Source: Monosporascus cannonballus (taxonomy: Eukaryota > Ascomycota > Sordariomycetes > Xylariales). From it: a stretch of DNA of 64,000 nt. This document shows, in pieces, positions 22,162-35,249 of the stretch. Location: the NCBI GenBank assembly GCA_004154925.1, contig QJNS01000258.1:1-64000 (forward strand). The letters are read 5' to 3'. The translations under genes were made by a program, and so were the position numbers. The notes below the pieces were generated by a model. That model searched no databases and was not told the origin of the DNA. It worked only from the letters and a program-made list of their open reading frames with translations. The stretch's first letter is position 1, and every line of letters begins with the position of its first letter.

Positions 22162-25100
22162 ATATACCTACGAGGTATCACTTAGTACTGTGATATATCC
22201 GAATATTTAACTAAATTTAATTACTTAACGGTAATTTCGAACTTATTAAAAATATAATATTTTATCTTTAATTTAATTGCCTAAATTTTTAAGTTAAAAG
22301 TAAACTATATATAAATTTTACAATTAGACTATTTATAAAATATGTCGATAAGATTATTATTATTAAGAAATAAAGGATTAATCGGTTTTATTTTTTTAAA
22401 AAATCTAATAAATAAAATAACGATAAAAAATTAAATAGCTATATTAAAAGAAAAATAGGGGCAAAACTTAAAAGAAAACAAATACTATTTCCAAAAAGTT
22501 TAAAAATAAATTTAACATAAAATATTTTAACTGTATTAAAAAGACATTTTAAAAGCGAATATTACTTCTTTGTTAAAAAAGCTTTGAAAAAATTGTTTAA
22601 TATTAAAAAACTTAAAACGGTTAAATATAAAATAAATAATGAAGCACAAATTTTAATTTAATATTTTTCACTCAAAACTTATTATTGTTATCACCGTTTA
22701 AATTTAAACGGATATCCTAAAATACAAAAATTATTATATCTACTAGAATTCTAAGACTGAAATCTATTAGAATTATCTGGAATAAGCGAGTTTAAAATAA
22801 TTATTAATTTAAAATAGGTCGATAATTTCGATATAAAAAGGTATAAAATATATAATAAATACGGCTACATTTAGCCACATATTAATAATTATAAATAATT
22901 ATATCTTAAATTCTATAAACTTTATAAATATATTATATATTATATTTATTTTAAACAGATTCTCATAATTTAATACATTTTTATCTTATTACAACCACGA
23001 TCTTTTCATGCATTTACACAATTAAAAAATAGTCTTTGGCTCGAATAAAATGAAGAAATATTTACAAATTAAACAACAAATATAAGTGGAACAAAATTTT
23101 TCGATATCTAAATTATCTTCAATCTTATTATTAATATCTCAAGTTAAAATAGAATTAAAAAGCTATATTATAAAGATATTTGTATTATCTTTGAATTATT
23201 GTAATTTAAAACGCACTAGAAAATCTGGAGATAATTATTTTAAAACTTTGACCTTTTAACTTAATAATTCGAAAAATATAAAATCAAAAGTTATATCAAA
23301 GACAAACCGGTATTTCTGAATAATAATTAGAAAAAAATAATAAAAGTATTAAAATAATTATTATATTAAACACAACACTAAAAAAGCTCGAAAGTAAGAA
23401 CGTTGTTTAATAAATAAATCATTTTGATTAAAAAATACTAAAACTTTTAAAAATTAAAATATTAAGGAGTATATTAATATAAAACTACATAAAAAGGAAG
23501 AAAAGCGAGAATATATAATTAAATTAAAATGATTTTTATTATATACAACGAATTTTATAAAATACGATATAATTTAAATTTTAACTTATAAAATATATTT
23601 ATAATAATAAAATGATATGTAAAAAAGATCATCAAAAAACTTATTAGATAATTTAGAAAATACAAATTCGAAATCAAGTTATTACAATACTTTTAAAATA
23701 TCGCAAATTTAAAAACGTATTTAAAATTAACGAAAGTTATAAATTGCTATAATATAATTAATAAACAACAGTATATTTATTTAAAAAAATATGAAACGTT
23801 TTATAAAACATAATACATAAATGTTAAAAACTTTAAAAGCATTACGAAAAAATATATAAATAAATTTAAAACATATATTTAACTACTTAGATTTCCAGTA
23901 AATTATATAACACTTGTTATATCTAAACTTAAGACTAATAAATACAAATCGATTAAAAAACAAATTCTAATTACAAATTTAAAATTAATTACAAATACTT
24001 AAATAATAATATTATTAAAAATAATTACTTTTGAAATTTTATAAATACATTAAAAGAAAATATTAATAAGATTAAATAATTTAATGTATTTAAGTTTCGA
24101 AATAATTATTATTATGTTCGAATAACTAAATTTTTTGAACATAATATACGAACATTATAAATATCGAATTATATTAATAAAACCTATTATCCTATTTACA
24201 CATTTCTAATAATTAATTATAATTATATTTTAAAATCTTTTAAAATAATCTGATATTTGAATATTTTAATAACTTAATTTTTAGGGAAGCCTTTGCAAAA
24301 ATATAAGAAATAAATCGTTTAAATACTTAAACCTTAAAATAATATAAATTCGAATTTATTTAACAAATACATATATATTATATTAAGAAATTAAACGTAT
24401 AAAAATATATCTTTATATTAAACTAGATTTGAAAAGAATTAAAAATTAATTTATGTTTAATAAAACAAATATTTTAAATATTTTATAAATTTTAAGATTT
24501 GATCGTTACGTACCTAATTTAATTAAGGAATATAAAATGAAAATAAAATAAGTAAAGAGATTTAATGTTTAAAAATATATTAAAAGTTTCAATTTTAAAA
24601 AGAAGTTAAACAAAGCTTTTTATAACTTAAAAACAAAATCATTAAAATAGTAATAAAAAGATTATTCAATATGAATAAAACAACACTTTTAAAAACTGAC
24701 CTTTTAAATTATATATTAAGCGTTATTTTAAAACAGATTAAAATTTAAAATAAGTACTTAATAGAATATTACATTAGAGGGTTACGAAAAACAAAACTTA
24801 AATATTTAATTTACGATAAACTATTATTACTTATTATTAATATATTAAAAAGTTCAACTAAATTACAACATCGTTTAATATTTATTTTAATTACAAAATT
24901 ATTATTCGACGTATAAAATCGCGAAAATTAAATAAACGATATAAAATATAAAAAGTTCTTCTGTTAAAATTTAATTTTAAAGTGTATTATAATAAAAAGT
25001 TTAAGTGCATATTTTTAAGCGCAAAGGTGTTTATAATTTCGAAGATCTTAAAGAAATTACAACTATTATAATAATATAAAAACTTATTGTACAATTATAT

Positions 25101-27642
25101 AACATATTAAAAGTATTAACAGTCAAATTGTTAATACGGGTTTGAAATTTTTATAATTTGTTTTAAAAAAAAGTCCAGTAATTAAAAAGATAATCGAAAA
25201 ACCAGTTATTATATCATAATACAAATTATATTTTTAAAGATTAATAAAAATAATTCGTAAAGATATTGTTCGAAAAAATATTATATAATTTATTATATTG
25301 TATAAATTGTTTTAATAAAGTATAAACTATTATAACTTAAAATTGTATTGCTAGAATATTTTTATATAAAATATCTTTTATTGAAATCGAATATAATAAA
25401 ATTTAAGTAATTATAGATAATTTTATTAACTATAAATAGTGTTTTTATAGTTTTAAAGATATATAACAGCAAATTAATTAGTTTATGTTTTTATTAAAAA
25501 TTATTTTAATAAGTATAAAGTGCTAGAAAATGTTAGTTAGAACAAATATACGTTTTTACGTTTAAATTTAATATGGTTTCTTTAAAATAAATTAGCGTCA
25601 AACTTTAGTTTTTAACAGCATATTATTTTTAAACGAATAAATAAATAAAAGAGTTAAATCAAATATTAAACTAATATTTAAAAAGTTATATCAATTATTA
25701 ATAAAATAATTAAATAAAACTTTAATTAATAATATAAATAATTTATAATACTTTAATTAACGAATATATATATATATATTTATATACAGCAGAATATAGA
25801 CGTAATATAGAAACCGGAGAGCGGCTTTTATAAATATTATTATCGCGCTAAAAGTAAAAATAATAATAACCGAAATCGAAATTAAAAAATTAGTTTTTAA
25901 ATTAATTTTTAATTTATTTAAAAATATTATTCAATATTAGGACTCCAAAAAAATTAAAAATAATTATATTTTATAAAAAGGTTCAATTATTACATTAAAT
26001 ACAAAATACAACGTTTAATATTTTACGTATTAAAAATTAAAACGTTTCAATTATTTCAAATTAATAATGTTATTTCTACACCTAATTATTAACTGTCGTT
26101 ATTTAGAACTATAAAAATACTTAATATATTTTTCTATTTTTTAACTTATATAAATATTTAAAAATTAAAAATCATATTAAAAAATACGAAGGTAATCAGA
26201 TATTAAAAAGATATTAAATTTCAAAGCAGTTAAAACTAAAATACCGTATTTTAGTAAATAAAAATTATTTATACAAAGAAAATACTTTTTTTAAAGTATT
26301 TAGCAAATACGAAAAATCTGGTCGAAATATTTTACTATTAGAATCCTAATTGACCGTTTTTAATGTGGTTAAAATTACGATTAATAACGGCTTAAACTTT
26401 AAATTCAACATTATCTTGTTTTGGTCGAAGAAAATAATAGCTTTTATTATAGTATTTATTTTTGCAATAAATTATGATTATCTAGCCTTTGTTCGACGTC
26501 GCTTTTGAACCGTTTTTGCCTTTTTAAATAATATTAATTAATCTCAACCATTTTAATAGTTTATAAGAGTGTTTAAAATATATTTTATTATGATTAAAAA
26601 CGTTTTAATCGGTTCACAGGTTTTTGTTTCATTTTTAACAGTTTTTAACAGGTTTTAAAAAAGTTTGTAATTTATACTATTTGTTTTAACAATGTATTAC
26701 GTATATTTTAATTTTATGCTAAGAAATTTATATGTAATACGTTGTAGAATAAACGTTAATAACGAATAGCATTACTATAATTTGAAATACCCATTTAAAA
26801 AAGTAGTCCGATTTTTTAAAGTGAGTTCAACTCGAATAAAAAGCCTTTTAAAAACTAAGGTTTTTAATAGAATCCGCGTAGTTATTACGAAATTTGCGTT
26901 AATTTAAACGAGGTTTTTATTTGGAAAGCAATTTATTATAGTAAAATTAATTTAAAAATTTTAAAGTAATTGTTTCAAATAAGACGTTTATCGTTTTTAT
27001 TTTTTAGAATAAAGGTTTTTCAATAAAGGAATAATATTACGAAAAATAGATATTTTCGTTTTAAAGATTTCTGTAAAACTTAATGTAGGATATATAACGG
27101 TTAAACTACGGTTAAAAGGTTTTAATGTTTTTTAAACAGTTTATATTATTTAAGTAATTTAACACGATTAAGTAAATTACCTGGATCTAGAATATACTTT
27201 TTTTTAAAAAAAAGAAGTACATAGTATACTCGGTTATTATATAAAGGGTTACTGATTTATTAATTTAAGTACTTAGTTAAAGATATTTTTTAATTTAAAG
27301 AAAAATTCGTAAAATTTTTAACAAATAAATCTATAAATTATTCGTTGTTCTATTATTTTCTGCTAAGGAAAACCTCTTTTAAATATTAATTATATTTCTA
27401 GGTAAATACATAACAGGTTCGTTACAGTAATAAAATTTCTTTTATTAAACATTTAATACTTTAAAACCGTCTTTGAACGCTATTACAAATGTCGAATTTA
27501 CGTAGTAATTTATTAATTATTTTGAAACGTAATTAAATAACTTTTATAATTTTGTTATATCTTGTTACGTTTATTTAATCTAGTTAGTTTTTTTGGTCTA
27601 ATTTTGATAAATAAAAACAACTTAATAAAAAAGAAGGTCACA
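22162..27642. repeat. AT-rich repeat-derived DNA, possibly a Copia relic
   Basis: There is no open frame of note. At about 24610-24655 a plus-strand frame reads LNKAFYNLKTKSLK, which could be a RIP-altered form of the Copia reverse-transcriptase signature LNKALYGLK. The expected downstream YVDD box could not be found convincingly, so Copia is only a guess. The right part (about 27045-27460) resembles 10755-11200. Confidence 0.35.
27045..27460 (+). repeat. Dispersed repeat, copy 2
   Basis: Collinear with 10755-11200. Shared landmarks include ATATAACGGTTAAACT and ATAACAGGTTCGTTA. Class unknown. Confidence 0.5.
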
Positions 27643-27647
27643 ATAAT

Positions 27648-28024
27648 TATGACGGCTAAAGAGTTTAACCAACTATTAAACCTTAGTTGTACGAGTTTAT
27701 GTTAGTAGGAGTATCGTAAAAATCTGAACAATAAATATAGTAACGTATTACGTCTCGTAATACCAAAAGTGCCTTGGGTAACATTATTATATTATGAGCT
27801 AAAACTATATAAATTATGGAAACAATAAGTATATATATATTGGTTTTTAATATTATTACTTATTTCTGCTTAATTATATTTAGCGAAATTTTATTAAATA
27901 ATTACTCAATACTAAATAATCGTATTTAGCAGATTTTTGTTAAATATTTATTACGTAACCTAAAAATGGTCCGTATTATTTTCGTTAACCGTTCTATAAA
28001 ACCGGAGCCTGTTAAATCGTAATA
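27648..28024 (-). repeat. 3' LTR of element C
   Basis: On the minus strand it starts TATTACGATTTAACAGG and ends CGTCATA, RIP forms of the family termini. After the anchor GTTACGTAAT there are two diverged ~46-bp units containing TTTAACAAAA..TCTGCTAAAT. Confidence 0.85.
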
Positions 28025-28191
28025 TAATTTTTCTTTTTCCCAAATTTTGTCCTTAGGATTTTATTTTTCCTAATAAGTATTATCGGTGTTTCACTATATC
28101 GGGTCGTATTGTTAAAAGTAGTTCTTAGGTTTCTTTTATTATTTGTCGGCAAAACCTGTTTTTTATTTTCAACGATTTTAGTTTTAAAGTT

Positions 28192-28708
28192 ATACCGTAC
28201 TTTTTGTATTTTTTTAAAAATTAAAAATACGAAAAGATAAAGAACGTTTTAAAATATAAACTTTATATTAAATATAAGTATTCTTACGATAAGATTAACG
28301 TTTTCTTAAAAAAACTTTTGTACCGAGAATTAATGTTTAAAACAAAAAAAAGATTTTCGTAAAAAAACATTGTTTTTAAAATTACAAAAACATTATTAAG
28401 AACAAATAAATAAAATTATTATACATTTAATCGGTTTTCGGAAACAAAAGGCCTTTTTTCGTTCAAAGAGAATAAAAATAATATAACAAAAGTTATAATC
28501 GTTCGAAAAATTAGAAAAACAAAAACGCCAGAAGTAGGCTATCGTCGAAGTTTTCATAGCCGCATTAATTTTTTCCGCTGGTCCCGTGGACTGGTCTGGT
28601 ATCGGTAATATTGATTAATCCGTTAAAAATACCGATTAAAACGCAATTATTTCTAGTAATTCCGTTACTATTGATAAAAGTTCTTTAATAGGCGCTGGGC
28701 GCCAATAA
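28192..28708 (+). pseudogene. Antisense Cys-cluster / coiled-coil ORF of element C (RIP-killed)
   Basis: Plus strand, opposite to pol of the same element. The N-terminus PYFLYFFKN is followed by KYEKIKNVLKYKLYIKYKYS, where many Tyr are probable RIP products of Cys. A C-terminal segment VDWSGIGNID parallels IDWSVTDWGALDF in element D. The end IDKSSLIGAGRQ, stop at 28706-28708, matches B and D. An indel and stops break the frame. The tail overlaps the end of pol (stop at about 28635) on the minus strand. Confidence 0.55.
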
Positions 28709-31700
28709 GGTTTTTAGCAAATTTCCAGATGTTTTCCAAATCCGGGTATTTTTTTCACTTAATTAGGTACTAGGTAAATCCGTTTTATTTTCGTATATCG
28801 AAAACCTTTTCTACTTCGTATATTTATTTATTTTCTATTTCCATATCATCTTATACTGTATATATTTTAATTATATCTGCTATTAATTTGAATAAAAAAA
28901 CGAGAAAAATTGGTTAAAGTTTGATTCGTGGTAGAAATTCTAATTAATAATTATTTTCTAAGATATTTTTAAAGATTTCATATAGATTAGTATATTTGAA
29001 ACCGAGTTTTTTATTAAATTATTTTGTTTAAATATTTTTAATAACGAAAAAAACTATTTCTCTCTTTTTGAAAACTAATTTTTAACCTTTTTAAATTATA
29101 ATAATTAGTTATTTAATTTTGTACAAATTCTAGTTCTATTTTCATCTTTTAATAATATTAATTAAACCGTTATTACGTACTTTTTTATAAATTTTAAAAT
29201 AAAACCAAAATTTACGTTCGCTAGTTTTATGTTAATACTTTTACAGTAATTAATATTGCAGGCGAATTATATAATTAATAATTTCTTAACCCAGTTATTG
29301 TATTCGTAATTAATATAATATTATAAATAAAGTTTTAAATTATAATTTATTCGTTTTATTTATTTATTTATTTAAGGTTTAAATACCCTTAATACTTTAT
29401 AGTTTAAGCCGATTTATGCTATAAAACCTTATTAAAACTTAAATATAAATATTAATTCTATATTTAAACAACTTTCAATTAATAATCCATTTATGTTAAA
29501 AATAAATCTGAAAAAATATAAGCTATATATTCGGCGTTTGTATTTTCATCATATAATAAGAAATAAGAAGATTTCGTAGATCGGTCGATAATTACGAAAA
29601 TGCTATTATAATATATTTTTGTAATGAAATCTTTTAATATATGAAATTTGGTAGTAAAATCAAATATAATTAAATATTATAGTCGTTATGCAACTAATAA
29701 CGATTGTAATTTTCCGTATGGCTTATGTTATAGTATTTTCGTTCTAGTGCAAATATCGTATTGCTGTATAATTTTCTATGCCGTTAAATCTATTTTAAAA
29801 AAATATATGCGTTAAAGCCGTTTTAAAGTTTTGTAAATCTTTGAATATTTGTATTATTGATATTTATATATGTTTTGTATTAAATCCTTTTAATATTTTT
29901 CTAGAATTTGTATTTTATCTGTTTTTTGATTTTCGGAGAAATTATCGTTATATTGCTGGATTTTCTGGTATATATCGAAAAGTACTACCCGAATTATCGC
30001 AATTTATCGCAAATGTAAATATCTTTTTATAATGATATCGAAAATTATATAGCTAATTTTAATTAATTTCTTTTCGAGGTTTAATTACTTATTTAAGGTA
30101 TTTGCTCTGCTATTTTCTGAACTTTTTCTATACATAATAACGAAATCGAAGTTCGCCAATTTTTTTGCATAATAAAGTTATCGTTCTATAAATTTTCTAG
30201 TCGTAATAAATCGGGTAAAATTTTGATAATCCGTATAAACTTTGATTTAATACAAATTTCCTTTTAAGAAATACCTAAATTTTCGAAATGCCATAATAAT
30301 GGCCATAAATTCCTTATTTAGAATGCCGTAATTAAGTTCGGTTTTTTTTAACTTATGCGAAAAAAATGCAATAAAGTACAATTTGCCTTAATTATTTCGT
30401 TATCCGATTATTACGCCTAATGTATAATCTGAAATATCGATTTTTAACTTAATAAAGCGGTTTGGATCGTACATAATTAATACTAATTCGCTAATAATCG
30501 CATTTTTAATATCCTAAAATGCTTTTTTCCGTATTTGGCGTCCATTTAATTTTTTCTTTTGTAAAATTCTTTAAAAATATAATTATTTTGCTAAAATTTC
30601 GAATAAACTTCCTGTAATAATTAGCGAATTCGAAAAATGCCTATACCTTTTTAATTATTACTAACGTTTACTATTTTATAACTGCAGCAATTTTCTTAAG
30701 GTTTATCCTAATATATCTTAAGGTAATAATATATCTTAGATATTTTATTTTTTATACGTAAAATTAATTTTTTTCCTGCGTTAATAAATAACCTTACATT
30801 TTATAAAGCTTAAAGAATTTTATGAACGTATCCTATATACGTTTTTTCCGTTTCCGAAAGAATAAAAATGTTGTCAAGATAGCAAACGACGAAAACATCG
30901 AAGTATTTTCGTAATACGTAATTTATTATTTGTTAAAAGGTTGTTAGTACGTTCGTAAATCCTATTAGTATAACCAAGTATTTAAAAAATCCGTATTTTA
31001 TTCTAAAGGTTATTTTTTATTTATATCTTTTTTTATTCTAATAAGGTTATATCTATTTCTGAGATGAAATATTGTAAATTATTTAACTTCGTAAAGTCGG
31101 TTTTTTATTTTTATAATCAAAAATAATAATATTTAATTTTTAATAATAATGTTATTTAATTATCGATAATTAACTGCAAATCGCAATTTTCCGTTCTTTT
31201 TCGGTATGAAAAAATAAGGTATTTTACTGGTAATTTCGAAAGTTAAATCTATCTTTTTTGCAATCGATTTTCCAGGTACTTTTTAAAAATACGTAATTCG
31301 TTTTTACTAAGATTATATATAAGATAAAACTTCGTTAAAGATCCTTTTTTAAGGATTATTTTATAACTTTATTTATTATATTTTAAAAATTTCGTATTAA
31401 GTTCTTTTTTATAACAGTGTTCGTTTTTATAATATTATAATAATATATTAAATAAATTTTCTAACTTTTGCGGCTGTTAATATTCTGATTTGTTATTTAG
31501 TTACTTTAATTTCGTTTTAATAATAATAACGATACGTCGTATTTTTCTTTAATACTTATTCTTTTTCTTTTGTTTTATCCTTTTAAGTAATAAGGTTTCT
31601 GTTATATTTTTATATCTGCATTCGTCGCTATTATCGATCGAATATTAAGATCTTAATTTTCTTTTTTTTTATTTGCTACTAGGATATAAAATAAATCTTA

Positions 31701-32650
31701 TTTGGCCAATTTTTTATTAATTAAGATTCCGTACTGGCGTATCCATAGTAATCCTAAAATTATATCGTAATTCCCAAATAAAACGATATCAAAATTAATT
31801 ATTTAATATCATTTTTAGACAAAAATCTCGAAGTAATTAATTTTGCGTATAAGTTTTCCGTTATCGTAAACAAATTCCTAACTTTTGACATTCGTCGTTA
31901 TATACGGTTTTAATTTGTATTTCCATAGTAATTTAAGCTTATTAACCACATTTGGTACAATATAATTTCCGCCCAGAGTTCGGTAATCCATTATTACGGT
32001 ATACTAATATATTCTAATATGTATATCCAAAATAATAAGGTTATTAACGGCTTTTATCGTTACGTTTAAAGCCTTTTTCAAAAGTTTTTATTAATTTCTT
32101 TAAGTTTTGTTATTTTGCAACTTCTTTACGGGTAATTCTTTTCTTTTAACGTTTATTCGAATTTATTAAACCTTATTTATGTTTCTATATTCAACGCGTT
32201 AAGCTGTTATATTTGTCGTTGTTACCAGTATATTTTTCTTTTAAATCGTATTAATTACTTTTAATTCTGTTGTAATTTTTCTTCTTATCGAATATAATGT
32301 TTTTTCATATTTGCGATTGTATTTCATTAACTGTTAGTCTAATTATCGTTCCAGAGTTTTTTTTATAAACTAATGTATTTTTTAATGACTTTTTTTTTGT
32401 AAAAGTTTATAATAAATACCAATTGAAAATAGAAATCTATAATAATTTTCTAGCAGTGTTTTTTATTAAGTGCTGGGTTAACTTTTTTTTCGTTTGATAA
32501 TTATATTATTAATAATACACAAGGTCTTCTTACAAATATTGCCTTTTTTCAGGTCAGCTTTTTTGTTTCGGCCAATTACTAAACATTTCCTAAGGCTAAA
32601 AATCGGAAATATTAATATTATTATTTATCGTTCTTGTTATTTCCGATACG
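28635..32650 (-). pseudogene. RIP-killed pol of element C
   Basis: The chromodomain remnant lies at about 28710-28790 on the minus strand. The RT catalytic box at about 30866-30885 reads CYLDNIFIL, with the second catalytic Asp changed to Asn by a RIP-type transition. RNase H remnants are at about 30170-30430. Stops are frequent in all domains. Confidence 0.8.
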
Positions 32651-32899
32651 GTTTAGAAAATCGAATTTTTAAAGTATATACAAATAATTCGTTTATAGAT
32701 ATATTATTTCCATTTTTGTAATCGGGATATTCTCGTTGTCGACAATATATGATATATATTTTGCCGTATCGATCGGGGATTCTGGGATAAATTGTTTCTA
32801 TCTAATGCTAATATTCGTATAACTATCCTTATTATACTTTTTATTATGTTTACAATATTTGTTAAACCAGCTTTCTGGCTTTTCATATTTTCTATTAGA

Positions 32900-34020
32900 C
32901 TTTTTGCTATAAGAGACCTAGTATATTTTTAAGCCGAAATATGTTAATAGATTTGCTTTCGTTTTTCTGATTCTTTTTAAACTGTCCCTTAGATACAGGG
33001 TTTTAATTATTTTGACGAGAAGTTTTAAATACTTTGTATTACGTTATCTTATGCCCTATCTTATTGTAATTATAACATTTGGTTTAGCTTTAATCCTTTC
33101 TATAAATAACTTTTAATTCTATAAGTTCTGGTTCCGTGCTGTAAGAAATGTTATTGCGTCAAAAAACGTTAGTATTAATCGTATATCGAAATTTGTTATT
33201 ATTTTTTCCTTTAGTACTTTTAGTACGCCAGGCGTATTATTAATCGTTAATCTTAATTACTATAACGATATAATCCGACAAATATTTAGGCTAATTAAAC
33301 ATAAAAAACTTTTTTTATATTTTCTTTTTTAAGCCGTTAAAAAAGTTAGCTATTAATATTTTTTATTTTTAATTCAGTTTAACAGCAAATTAAATTAACG
33401 TATTACCGTAATTAAACATTAATCCATTTTATTATAATTATTAAATTTATATTTTAGTTTTTAATTTTTTTTGTTTATTATTTAAAAACTTTCGTTAATA
33501 TTTATTCTAATTATTTATAATTATTATAAATTCGTATTATTTTTAGGTTTTATTTTTCCATTAATAAAATAACGTATTCTTTTATAACATATTCGAATTA
33601 AATAACAGTATTTTTGGTATATCGTTTAATTATAAATTTAATTCATATAATAAATATAATAAACTGAATAAGAAAATACCCGAAATACATTTAGCATCAA
33701 ATTAAAAATAATTATAATTTAATTGAAATTCTGGGAAAAGATTTTAGCTTAAAGGTTTAAAAACTTTATTTAATTTTTTAATAGAATTTAATTAAATAAT
33801 TTAACTTATTCAAAAAAGTTTTCCGCTTCGGAAATATTTTTTTTAAAATTTCTTATAGGCGGCTTAAAAAATGTCGTAAAATCATTATTACCTTTTTTAA
33901 GTAAAAGGATACGTTCGTTTATAATATGCAGGCGTCGAAAAAACTTTTCGCAAAAAAAACGAAGTTTTTCCTTTTCCGTTTCCGATTCCATTTCAGCATC
34001 TAGATAATCAGAAATCTGGT
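32900..34020 (-). pseudogene. RIP-killed gag of element C
   Basis: The N-terminal part is open at 33991-33806 (MESETEKEKLRFFCEKFFRR, then LHIINERI) and aligns with the gag N-termini of A and D. The remainder is broken by stops. Confidence 0.7.
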
Positions 34021-34110
34021 AAATAGGTTATTCGAGTTCCTTATTAATAAACATAACGTCGGCGGTATTACTTAAAATCTAATAGTATTATGAAATAAAA
34101 ACTTATAACA

Positions 34111-34488
34111 TATAACGGTTAAAAAGTTTAATTAATTATTAAACCTTAATTATATAGGTTTATTTTAGTAAAAATACTGTAACAATTTATAAAATAAATA
34201 ATATAATATATTACGTTTCGTAATAGCAAAACTACTGTAAATAACGATATTATGTTATAAATTAAAATTATTTAAATTATGAAAATAATAAACGTATATA
34301 TATTAATTCTTAATATTAGTATTTATCTTTATTTAATTATATTTAACGAATTTTTGCTAAGTAATTATTTAATATTAATTAATCGTATTTAGCAGATCTT
34401 TGTTAAGCATCTATTACGTAGTCTGAAAGGTGGTCCGTATTATTCTCGTTAACCGTTTTCTAAGGCTCAAGCCTATTAGGTCGTAATA
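34111..34488 (-). repeat. 5' LTR of element C
   Basis: Same length (within 1 bp) and same layout as 27648-28024, including the GTAAT anchor and the diverged tandem units. Confidence 0.85.
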
Positions 34489-34514
34489 ATAATAATAATA
34501 ATAATAATAATAGT

Positions 34515-34609
<95 letters not shown>
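34484..34609. repeat. Inverted trinucleotide microsatellite (TAA)n-(TTA)n
   Basis: About 30 bp of TAA repeats, then TAGTAG, then about 95 bp of TTA repeats. The two arms are complementary and could form a hairpin. It begins at the terminal bases of the element C LTR. Confidence 0.95.
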
Positions 34610-34612
<3 letters not shown>

Positions 34613-35249
34613 ATCTTTAATGTTTCATATTTTATTTTTTAAATAGTAAAATATTTAACGTATTTTTATACTTATATTCGTTATTATTTCTAATAACGTA
34701 TTAATAAACGTTTTTATTTAAATTTTATTCATTAATAAAATATGATAAAAATCTTACTCTCTTATTTTCTTTATTAAGTAAAGCTTTATATTAATATATT
34801 TTAAATTTTATTAAGATACTATTGTTTATAAATTAAAATATATAAATAATTAATTTCGCATTTAATATTTATATTATTGTACTCCAATTTTTAGTTTTCA
34901 ATATTCGTAATATTATAAACTATTAAATTATATTTTCATAATAATTTAAATTTATCAACAAATCGTTAATTAAATTCGAAAATACCTAAACTATATTCGA
35001 GATAAAATTAAAATATTTATAATTTAATTGAGATTTTATTAAAAACGTTAGATTTAAAATAGTTTAAAGTTGTTTTTCATGAATTCCTTATTAAATACCC
35101 ACTAGATTAATTATTTTATTCTTATTAATATCTTCGATGTAAAAACGTTATATATATTTTCGTAATTTTTATATATAATTTTGTATAGAATTAAAAAATT
35201 ATTAACGTACTACATCAGCTTTTCGGATGCACAAGCTTTCCAGATAGTT
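34610..35249. other. AT-rich sequence without recognised content
   Basis: RIP-like composition, no readable motif. Its last part probably includes the end of the Fot1-like transposon, but no terminal inverted repeat could be fixed. Confidence 0.4.

Larger units (their letters stand above)
27648..34488 (-). mobile_element. Full-length RIP-degraded chromovirus C (minus strand)
   Basis: Two LTRs of 377-378 bp (27648-28024 and 34111-34488) flank a complete element. Outside them, 5-bp direct repeats ATAAT (27643-27647 and 34489-34493) look like a target-site duplication. The right copy merges with a TAA microsatellite, so a chance match is possible. Internal order on the minus strand is gag, protease, RT, RNase H, integrase and chromodomain, then an opposite-strand ORF before the 3' LTR. 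It is heavily mutated. Confidence 0.9.

Noticed and set aside
22170..22200. Near-palindrome GGTATCAC...GTGATATATCC just after element B
   Set aside because: Short and imperfect, without flanking duplication or a second copy.
22162..25800. Firm assignment to a Copia element
   Set aside because: Only one RT-like motif could be seen; no YVDD box, integrase or LTR pair was convincing.
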